64,000 nucleotides of DNA, from the NCBI GenBank assembly GCA_037447655.1, contig JBBHKE010000159.1, forward strand, positions 674,974-738,973. Reading direction: 5' to 3'. This document shows positions 9,997-19,236 of the stretch, piece by piece. The stretch's first letter is position 1; each line of letters opens with the position of its first letter. The notes beneath the pieces were generated by a model that was not told where the DNA came from, made no database searches, and saw only the letters and a list, made by a program, of their open reading frames with translations. This DNA is from Zygnema cylindricum. Taxonomy: Eukaryota; Streptophyta; Zygnematophyceae; Zygnematales; Zygnemataceae. The position numbers and the translations under genes are program-made.

Positions 9997-10626
9997 CTAT
10001 GCATTTACAAGATCTCGGTTGAATCTAACACACAAAAGATCATTAACAATTGAAGCCGCTAGTGAGCTCCTCTTCTTTGTTATTGTGTTTCCGGCATCCG
10101 AAAAATTACATTGGGAAATGGAGTTAGAAGCCGGAATAGCTAGAATATATCTAACAACACTGGCTAGAATAGGAAATCCTCCATCTTTCGCACGTACATT
10201 TGATTTAGTTTTCCACCATTCCAGTATGTTAAAGTTCAATCTTTCGTCGTTGGTTAATTTTAAATCAAAATAACATTTCATTTCGTTGTTAACTAGCCGT
10301 TTTTTGTCGGTGGTAATAATAACCTTGTTTTCGTCATCGCTCTCACCAAAAAAATTGTGGAAATCGTCTTTACTTTGTGATGTTTTTCATTTTTTTGTAT
10401 TACGTTAAGGACTACCGAAATCAACGTCATCACCGAGGTCGTTTGTGAGTTCTCGAAGTTTGACCCTTGCGCTTTCAATTTCGGTTTTCAATACCCCAAT
10501 TATTTCAAGCTTTTGTATTCGTTGGGGATCTAAGAGAGCCGCGACAATATGATACTCGTGAAGGCCCCACTTCGGTAGTACAAATTCCACAAAACGTTTT
10601 GCAAGTTTAGGGAATCGGCGGGGCAT
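9997..10626 (-). pseudogene. hAT transposase, C-terminal fragments (hATC domain)
   Basis: Transposase that would excise and integrate the surrounding hAT element. Two open blocks on the minus strand remain. Residues from 10626 read WGLHEYHIVAALLDPQR, a counterpart of the hAT 'A..LDPR' stretch before the dimerisation domain. Residues from 10281 to 9997 read LNFNILEWWK, then FPILASVVRYILAIPASNS and a KRSSL...LLCVRFNRDL ending; this is the hATC dimerisation pattern (LEWWK, FP.LA..A...LAIP.S, R..L). Stops and a frame change separate the blocks. The N-terminal BED finger and catalytic aspartates are not recognisable, so it is a remnant. Confidence 0.8.
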
Positions 10627-11630
10627 TCTTTTTCACCGTCATTGTAAGATGTTTTTCTTATTTTACAATGGTTATGGAGAGACAATAGTTACAACAAAAC
10701 CAAATGTGAAGTTGGTTCTTTGAATTTTTCCAACTTTAGGGTCGCTTCTTGAAACCTTTCCAAAAATCGTATAACTTTGGTAAGGTGAGTCTTATCGATA
10801 CAAGCAAAAGGTATCAATTATTTTTTGCTTCAGCGATTGGTCTTATCTCATTGAATGCATCGTGAATACTCTTAAGCATTCGGAGCAAAGAATTCCACCG
10901 CGGTGCGTTTTATTGTTTTGAAGTGTTTTGGATCGAAGTTCGTTTTGGATTGTAGTTTTAAGGGAAGTGAGGATGTTTTTCTCCATTTTAGTGTATGACT
11001 AAGTTTTGTTTGAATTGTGGTCGAGTTTCTCTAACTTAAATAGCAATTCAATTTATCGATTTATTGTTTGAAACATGTGAGTAAGCTAATAATTAGGATT
11101 TGTCGTGGGAAATTGACATAATAATTTGATTTTCACTGATTTATTAACCAATTATTACTACATGTCGCATGACATTGACATAATAATATGATATATTTGT
11201 GGAAACATGGTATAAAATGCATAATTAGCACTTTGCAATAATGTACGACATATGAATAAACCAATAATTACGATTTGCCGCGTTCCCTAAAATTTGTGAA
11301 ATGAATACTGTTACTACCGTGTCAGATTTGCGATGCTAATCATGATGTCACGTACTTCCACGATACCAAAGAGTACAAAGTACAATAATGTTGGATTGCA
11401 TGGACAGGTACAAAATTTTCATTTTTTTGGTTTTTTGGTTAACCAACTGGCTTTCTTTTTTTTTCTGGTAAATCAACCGCACACAACCGCCCGGCCCCCA
11501 AAATTTGGCAACGGAATCCGTTCAGGATCCGGTGCGGGCGGTCGGTTAACGGTCGGTCACGGTTTCGGCTGACCGTTTGGGACCTCTACTTCACACACTT
11601 TGGCTTTATGGAATAATCGTCCAAATTTTA

Positions 11631-12019
11631 GTGTTGGGTATCGAGGGCCCATTGTTGATATTCGATATGTATCAAAATTTGGGTACCCGATAATCGATAT
11701 ATCGCCTCGATATATCCAAGAGCTTAATATCGCGATATATCTGCGATATATCAGGCGATATCACGATATACTTCAATCGGGATACATCGAAGTGAGGCTA
11801 GGTCAATTTATTCCCCCCGCTTGCGCTATCGGTGGAAATAATGTACGATTTTCCGTATGATTCTCCGTACTGGATGTGTACGGACACCCACCTTTTACCA
11901 AATATATCACGATAATTTATGTTGGTCCCTGTACGATATATCGAGGAGTGTGACCGATCGATAATCGATATATCGAATATCGAGATTATCGCGATATGAT
12001 TTTACCTGATACCCAACAC
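11631..12019. mobile_element. TIR element GTGTTGGGTATC, TA-flanked, CGATATAT-rich
   Basis: Inverted ends GTGTTGGGTATC and GATACCCAACAC bound 389 bases, with TA on both sides (11629-11630 and 12020-12021). The interior is dominated by CGATATATCG and ATATCGCGATAT motifs, giving many nested palindromes. An open frame through it has no recognisable content. Confidence 0.65.
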
Positions 12020-12299
12020 TACTAAATTGGTTAGTGCTCTGAGTTGATATTTTAAATGCATTTTAATACGATGGACGGCAATGTTTGCACCTCCTAAAGT
12101 TTTTGGAATATCGTTTTTTTGCGAGCCTTTAATTCTTTCACTATCAACCTCTCTTTCTCAAGTGATAGTGGTTTGTTTTCTCTTTTCTCCGCCACCGATA
12201 CTTATAGCGTCAATTGCTTAGCAGACCTCGACTTGCCTTCGAGAGTTACAATGCCCTCTTTGCTTCCGATTTGGAATTCCATTCTTTTGTCGTTCCTTT

Positions 12300-13365
12300 T
12301 ACGGTGGACGGCACGTATATCATCCACTTTATAGCAAGTTATGTTAACCTACCTTTTTTTCGAGCATCATCTGGTTGAACATAGCTTTTATATTCAATCT
12401 TCTAGTTCAATTCATTAGATATCATATTATATTTTTTCTTTCGCCCACCATTTTCGCTCTTACGTGTTTACTCCATCCGAAGGCATTCTTGTGTTAGGTT
12501 TCCCCCTCAGCTCCCGTATTTTTGTGACCTAGTATCTTAGTCCCTGTTGCTAGGCATTTATTAAGTGAACAACCTCCACAACCTTATTAACCCTTAGGCA
12601 GATTTTGCTTTCTTTATGAGGTAATTCACCCACAACTCTTACCTCACTCAAAATTTTCCACGCACGCCTAATTTTGTCTCATCTCTTTTGGCCTTTGATA
12701 ACCGCTTCAAATACATCTTCCACGCTTTATAAGGTCGTGGGACTTTTAATCTCGAGTCTCAGCCTACGACTCCGATGAAGGCATCCTTTTTTCTCGCTAC
12801 AAGGTGGTTGGATTTAGTTGTTGTGGTATGCGTGGCTCTCATTGCATAATTGGGGAGATGTTGCCATAGTGCCTCCATTATTCGCTTTTGTTTTTTAGGA
12901 AAGATGTTGTTGTCCTTGTCAATAATTTTTCATGTTTCAAAATATTTATTTTCCTTCCTACAATCAGTTTTGGTGGTGGCATGTATTTCCCCTAAATTTA
13001 TTTTAACAAATATGCAATTCTTTCACACCCTTTTGATACAGTTAGCTAAAGTTCTTTGATAACCAATTTTTAGTAAGGTCGTCGCCACAATTTGACTTGA
13101 GTTCCTTGACGTGCTTCCCACAATTTTTTCACGTGCCAATGTTGTCTTATTCGTGTGAGTTGTATATAGGGATTTACTATAAGTTATACCTAATTTTGTC
13201 ACTCTACGTTTCACACCTGCTCAAAACAACGTCGCCCTTAATTTCAAGTTTGGCCACCCTCAACAACCGTTACTCGGCTCACTTGTTTGCTAGTTCGACC
13301 AGGTTTTTCAACCTAATGACGTCCGTTTACTTTGTCAATTGCATATAGGAGAGTCTATTCATACA
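12300..13365 (-). repeat. Direct repeat A (about 1.07 kb), intact copy
   Basis: This sequence is colinear with 17580-18186 followed by 24614 to about 25060. Shared landmarks are TATCATCNAC...AGCAAGTT, GTGACCTAGTAT, GGTCNTGGGACTTT and GGCCACCCT. Minus-strand fragments such as VEDVFEAVIKGQKR give a weak coding impression, but I cannot name a protein. It ends exactly where the old copia LTR begins (13366). It may be a degenerate leader/gag region of a minus-strand copia relative. Confidence 0.6.
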
Positions 13366-14346
13366 TGTAATACTGTGACCTCCATTGGTCCAGAGAATGT
13401 CCAGCTTATATGAAGCCTCTAGGATAATATTTGCACTTTTGACTTTAGCAATGAATAAGTGCCACCCTGGCATGCAAAAACTCTGACCGACTAGACCCTT
13501 GTGTAGTGTGGATTCCTCTGAGTCCGCAGCAAAAAGAATCACAAAAAATGCTCACCTAAGCATTAAGTTATGGCTGGCCAAAGATGTCCTATAAAAACAG
13601 ATTTACTTTGGGAGAGAGGCGGCTACCTAAATTTTTCTAAGTTCTAAGCTCCCTCTCTGAACCTACTACTAGTGTACGTAGCCAATCAAAAGAATGTAAG
13701 GTACAAAAAGGTACATGTACCAATGTACTTCTTGTACGGCCATAGTGCGGCATAGCCGCCCCGCTGATACCTGTCAGTTTTTGAGCCGTAGTTGCTCCCC
13801 CTGTAATATCCGCTGTCCAATCATAACTCGCCACGTGTCGTCTTCCGACATTGGCTTGGAAACCGCCAAATGTCTACTCCGGAATTTTGGCTCCTCTGCG
13901 AGTCGTCGATCGCGAACGACATTTGTTTTCGTCTGTTGAAATTTGATTTGGTTTCGTTTATTTTGTGCTGTCCAGTATTTCGTGCGGCCCTGTAAGTTTC
14001 ATGTTTATTTTGTTCCGTAAGGTGTTAAATGGAATGTGTCGCTGCGTCACTGTTTAAATAATTAACACATCCAATATACGTAACGCTTGATGAAGACCTA
14101 CCGAATGAAACAGTTGGCTATTTTGTACGGCAGTTATCCGCGAGGTCACATGATCAAATCTTGCTCTTTTCAGTCTCTTTTGTAGGAGTTGTGTCTTCTG
14201 CCTGTCTTCTTATCTGCCGAAGGCAACCATGGCTGCGTGCCAGTTATCATGGCTGCGTGCCAGTTATTAGTGATTACAACAAATATGAGAATTGTAGAAT
14301 AACCATAGACTAACTAAAGAGATATAATACAAAATACCCTTTTTCA
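13366..14346 (-). repeat. Old Ty1/copia LTR, minus strand
   Basis: The terminal TG and CA are present. The sequence aligns, with much divergence, to the reverse complement of the LTR at 18187-19223: the GCCTCTAGGATAAT, GCAAAAAGAATC and TTTTTCTAAGT blocks are in order. It lies 3' of the minus-strand pol remnant, whose polypurine tract is read from 14362 to 14347. It is clearly older than the plus-strand copies. Confidence 0.8.
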
Positions 14347-17300
14347 ACCCTCCCCTTATTTTCTAGTCTTTCTTTTGCTTCAGTCCACACTTCTCTCTAC
14401 AAAACAAACCAATTTGGGAGAAGCAACCAGCTTAGTCATCATATCTGCTACCATTTCTCCATCCGGTCTATATTCCAAACTAATTTTTTTATTCTGAACC
14501 TTCTCTCTAACAAAGCCCAAACGAATATCCATATTCTTTGCTTTAAAGTGACGTTTAGGGTTTGCTGCAATTGCAATCGCAGCTTGATTATTACAAAATA
14601 TCTTTTGCACTCTATTCTTCATATATCCAAGTTCTTAGACAAAGATTTCACCCACATTATTTCTTCCACAACCGAAAAGAGGCCATATACTCAGCCTCCA
14701 TGGTGGACTAAGCAATCACCTTTTGTTGCTTGCTGCTCCAACAACAAGCCCCAATCCCAACATAGAACACATACCCAAAAGTACACCTCCTCATTGGAGC
14801 ATCCCCATAACTGGCATCACTCCAAGTGGTGATGTTAGTATTATCCCCTCCCAAATGCAACCACAGATTTCTCGTTCCTATCAAGTATCGCATAACCCTT
14901 TTGGCCGCTTCCCAATCTTTCTTCATTTGTTCTTAATCCGGGCTATATTGCAATCCATAAAATAGATCAAACCATTGATGTCCTATTTGTGCAGAATAAT
15001 TACAAACTTGTTTCCTCAGGTTCATTGTTATCCAGATCACCTCTTTGAGTTCCCATTCCGTCTTTAAATCCATTGGATTCGAACAACTATTTATTTTATC
15101 CATTTGAAAATTTTCAAGCATATTTCCTATTGCTTCCTTTTGAGTTAGTCTAATTGTTTTCTTCCCTCTATCCCTCTCCATCTGAATTCCCAAAATGTAA
15201 TTTGCATCTTTCAAGTCGTTCATTTCAAATCTACTCTTTAGATCCCTTTTTAATCCATTAATTTTCTCCATTGATATTCTCAAAACAAGCAAATCATCAA
15301 CATAGATGGCAATGAAAATTATATCTTCCTCATCCTCAAATATATAGATGGAATGATCCGAATTGATTCGGATATATCCCAAAGTTGTCAAAAACTCGTC
15401 TAGCTTCTTGTCCATTGGCGTGGAGCTTGCTTTAGTCCATAAATATACTTTATCAATCTGCACACTTTACTTTCTTCTCCTTTCTCCACAAATCCTTCTG
15501 GCTGTCGCATGAAGATCTCTTCTTCTAATTCCCCGTGTAAGAAAACGGTTTTGATGTCCATTCGGTGCACTTCTATGTCTTCCGCTGCCACTAGACTAAG
15601 TAGAATCCGGACGGAGGTAATCAACAACTGGGGCGAAGTCTCTCGCTATGCAAGCGAACCTTTGCCACTAATTGACCTGTATGGCTTGATAGTGTTATCG
15701 GTTGAGTTTATTAAATACCCACTTGCATCCTATCGGCTTTCTGCCCGGATGACAATCTACCAGCTCCCATGTGTTTGATTCCATAATGGATTAATGGTTG
15801 TCTTCCATCTACTACGTTCCAGACTATTAATTCCATCCGAGTAAGTTTGGGGTTCGCTTAAATGTGACAGCTTAGTTACCTTGTTGTTCACTTGTCTCTC
15901 TTGAAGTCTCTTGCTGCTTCTCCTTCCTCCTCCAAAATCTGATGCTGGAATGGAGGGTAATCTCAGATTTCTCCGGATGACTTCATCTTTTCCCTTGTCC
16001 GTGGATTCCATCTTTGGACGTTCATCATTCATTTCCGGTCTTTTCTCGTTTTATTCCTCGATTTGAACCGCAAGCTGTGACTCCAAGAGAGGGTCACTCT
16101 AGGTCAGATTTTTCTCTTCCTCTGCAAGGTCAGGCTAAAGCGGAGTTCGGTTAGGAGAATTTGAATCTATCTCATTTTTGGATTCAATTCTAATTCTAAC
16201 TGGTTTAGTGTATTTCAAAGGATCTATGGAATTTCTTTCATCTAGGACCACCAAAGGTTTTACTAGAATGATGTCTTCTCTTCCGAGATCATAAACTCTA
16301 TATACCTTTACATTTTCATCATACCCAAGTAGGTATGCTGACTTTCCCTTTGCATCTAACTTCGAGTCAGATTTTTCTATGTTTAGACTAATTACCTGAC
16401 TTTCGAACACCTTTAAGTGTGACATATTAGGTTTTCTCCCGGTCCATCTTTTATAAGGTGTTTTTCTTTTTACTGCCGAGGCAAGGACTCTATTTTTGAG
16501 ATATTTAGCACAATTCATAGTTTCTGCCCAAAATCTTTTTATCCTACAACATGCTACGGGCACTATCAATTAATGTCCGATTTAGTCTCTCGGCTACACC
16601 GTTTTGTTTTGGGTTATGTGGAATAGTCTTTTGGTGTTGTACACCTTCATCTTTCAAAAAATCCTCAAACTCATTAGAAGTGTATTCCCCCCAATTATCA
16701 CTCCTCACTCTCTTTATAGGTGTCTCATGAAGCTTCTCACTCCATGCTTTATACTCTTTAAAATAAGTTGAAGCCTCATATTATTTTTTCAAGAAACATA
16801 CTCTAGAGTATCTAGACCAATCATCAATGATAGTAAACATAAATCTTTTCCCTCCAACTGATGGCACTTTGGCCGGTCCCCTTATGCCAGTATGAACCAG
16901 ATCTATTACCTTTTCACCCTTATATGTTGCGGTTTTTGGAAAAGCCAATTTATGGGCCTTACCTTGAGCACATCCACTACAATCATCGAAGGTCTCATCA
17001 TCTCCAAAATGTATTCCCTCAACTACACCCATTTTTTTCATTTCTTTTAATCTATCTTGATGCACATGTCCCAATCTTTTATGCCACATCATCAAATCAC
17101 TTACACCGGCATAGTAAACTCCCGTCTTTCCATTACTCAAATTCAGCCTAAACATCTCTTGGCTACCCTTTTCCGCTGTGAAGTACACTTCATTCCATAG
17201 CTAGCAACAAAGACTCCTTTCTTAGTTCTAGTCTCAAAACCCTTATCATCTAAGACCGATGTAGAGATAAGTTTCTTGTTCAACTCTGGAATAAAAAGAA

Positions 17301-17575
17301 CATCACAGAAAGTGACTATGGATATCTTACCATCAACTTAGACTTTCAGATCCACAAATCCCACTAAATTAGTGGTTACTATTCTCCCATCCCCATACTA
17401 TATCTCTATAGTAGTGATGTTTCTCATTTTGGTAAACAATGGTTTTTCTCTCCACATGTGTATAGAGGCTCTTGAAACAATAATCCATCCTTCTTCAGGA
17501 GCTTCTTTTACTCCACCGAAAGCACACTTTTGCCTCCTTCGAATCTCCGACTGGGAATTCATTTTTGCCTCTTCT
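14347..17575 (-). pseudogene. Decayed copia pol, minus strand (protease to RNase H)
   Basis: Read from 17575 down to 14347, the fragments follow the order of the intact copia at 18187. First comes a protease-side piece with RRRQKCAFGG (about 17520). The integrase zinc region WHKRLGHVHQDRLKEMKKMG and an integrase core piece (DDWSRYSRVCFLKK) follow at 17188-16781. Next is the integrase C-terminal GRKPNMSHLKVF (16450), then RT with MDIKTVFLHGELEEEIFMRQ (15580) and YVDDLLVL (about 15290). RNase H is ASYGDAPMRRCTFGYVFYV (14810), and the tail is NPKRHFKAKNMDIRLGFVRE. Many stops and frameshifts interrupt it. Recognisable gag and the 5' LTR are missing; similarity stops at about 17575, where repeat B starts. 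Confidence 0.88.
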
Positions 17576-17579
17576 ATTT

Positions 17580-18186
17580 TGTGGCGGACAATAGACATAT
17601 CATCGACCTTAGAGCAAGTTGTGCTAGCTTACCATTTTGAAAAATATCGACTGGTTGAACTTAACCTTTACATTCAATCGTCGAAGTTTTTTGTTTACAC
17701 ATCTTATAATACTCTTTCTTTTAACCCCCCACTTTGCTCCTAGATGTTAACTCCATCCAAAGGCATTCATGAGTAAGATTGCCCCTTTGGCTCGAGTTTT
17801 TCTGTGACCTAGTATATTAATTTTTGTCTTCGGTCAATTATTATGTGAAAGACCTCCACAACCTTTTTGACCCTCATGTATCTTTTGATTTTTTTCATAG
17901 GATTTCACACACTATTTCTTCACCATCTCTTCCCCGCGCATGCGTACTTTTGTATGATCTCTTTTTGCCTTCAATGATCGCTTCAAAGACATCCTCCACA
18001 CTTTATCAGGTCATGGGACTTTCAATCGCGAGTCTCGGCCTACGACATGCATAAAGGCATCCCTTCTCCTTGTTAGGGGAAGTTGGTTTAGTCTTTTTGG
18101 TTTGAGTGGCTTTCTTTGCCGAACCAGAGAAACGAATTACCTCTATTCTTCTCTTTCGTTTTTCAGCTACATATGTCGCTGTCCTT
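17580..18186 (-). repeat. Direct repeat B, left part
   Basis: The first 0.6 kb of the second copy of the repeat seen at 12300-13365. It is cut at 18186 by the plus-strand copia element and resumes at 24614. The join restores colinearity with copy A, so repeat B pre-dates that copia insertion. Confidence 0.65.
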
Positions 18187-19223
18187 TGTAGAAACTAATG
18201 GTTTAAAAGTATTTTCTAGGTCTGAAAAGAAATAAAGAAGCCGAGGCAGTCTATCTCTAACTTCTCTCTCCAACTCTCAAACTTGTTGCAGTCACTGAGA
18301 AATTGAAGAGGAAGCTAGAGCCATGGCTACCTAAGCTATCCTGAGGTTTACGGGAAATTTATATTAATTAGGGTTTATTTATTTAAAAGGTATGTGCCGG
18401 CGACAGGAATTGATCCTTGTACCTACCGGCGGGCAGACAGGAAATAGCCGGTAGCCTTAGCCGTTAAGTCTAGGATTAGTGTTACGTAGTATATAGTTTG
18501 ATAATTATATAAATATGTATACGTACGATAATTCATTTAACTATAATTGATTACGTGATACATAGATCCGGTACAAATTACGGTACGGATGACGAATCAA
18601 TACCGCGCATTTGTTTCGTAAGTGAAACAAATACCGCGCATGTATTTATTACGGCTACGATTAAATTACATTCTAATCGGACGGCCGTAATTAGCGCCGA
18701 GATCGCGGAGGAAGATTTCGACGGTTTGTGGCCATCGCCACATCGGATGACGCGTGGCGAAATTACATTAGATCGTGGAATCTCCGGAGATTATGGCACC
18801 GAATCCGGATATGACATGTGTCGACATTTAGGGCATGTCGTACAATGTCCGTACCTAAAGTACACCGGCAGCTGTACTTTTGAGTACGGAACTCAATTCT
18901 GATTGGTTCCGTACATCAGTAGATAGAGTCTGTGAGAGAGATAGGACTTAGAAAAATTTAGAAGATAGGACCCTCTCTCCTAGAGAGCTTCTGTATAAAT
19001 GGTCAACTTTGACCCTCTATAACTTACTGCTCAGGGGAGCAAATTCAGAGAATCTTTTTGCTATCGACTCAGGGGAGTCTTGCCTTCACAGAGGTGCAGG
19101 AGGTCAGGGTTTTTGTCTGCTGGGTGGCAGTTATTTTTGCTGAAACACAAAGGGGTCAGGATTATCCTAGAGGCTTCTTGGAAGCTGTCTACTCTGAGGA
19201 CTTATAGAGGTCTCAGAGTTACA
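18187..19223 (+). repeat. 5' LTR of copia copy at 18187
   Basis: It starts TGTAGAAACTAATGG and ends AGAGTTACA. It contains TATAAAT (18994-19000), followed at once by the 14-bp palindrome GGTCAACTTTGACC (19001-19014). It also holds a GCCGGC-rich block with a tRNA B-box-like GACAGGAATTGATCC motif, and a 115-codon open frame (18555-18902) with no recognisable domain. Confidence 0.93.
18994..19014 (+). promoter_or_regulatory. LTR TATA-like box and inverted W-box palindrome
   Basis: TATAAAT at 18994-19000 is a plausible core promoter for the element's transcript. The adjacent GGTCAACTTTGACC carries TTGACC, the W-box core bound by WRKY factors, on both strands. The palindrome recurs in the LTRs at 24391, 45106, 46194, 51598 and 63484, while the TATA is altered to TACAAAA in several, so the palindrome is the better conserved part. 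Confidence 0.5.
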
Positions 19224-19236
19224 GGTTATGGGCCCA
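19224..19236 (+). promoter_or_regulatory. Primer-binding site, half-tRNA (initiator Met) type
   Basis: GGTTATGGGCCCA follows the LTR directly and complements the anticodon stem-loop of eukaryotic initiator tRNA-Met (UGGGCCCAUAACC). It does not match the tRNA 3' end. Drosophila copia uses the same kind of site. The ATG at 19228 inside it is also the gag start in this copy. Confidence 0.85.

Larger units (their letters stand above)
9043..11588 (-). mobile_element. hAT DNA transposon with perfect 8-bp TSD CTTCACAC
   Basis: The element is bounded by CAGAAGTC at the left and the complement of TAGAGGTCCC at the right (8 of 10 terminal bases pair). CTTCACAC is duplicated at 9035-9042 and 11589-11596. 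Subterminal regions on both sides are rich in AACCGACCG/GGTTAAC motifs, as is usual for hAT ends. A decayed transposase lies on the minus strand at about 9997-10630, and a small CACCG-family MITE is nested at 9252-9417. The interior is AT-rich and the full transposase frame is lost, so this copy should not be autonomous. Confidence 0.85.

Noticed and set aside
18380-18480. tRNA gene on the minus strand
   Set aside because: Box-like motifs exist, but no acceptor stem or proper anticodon arm can be drawn, and the block is a repeated LTR part.
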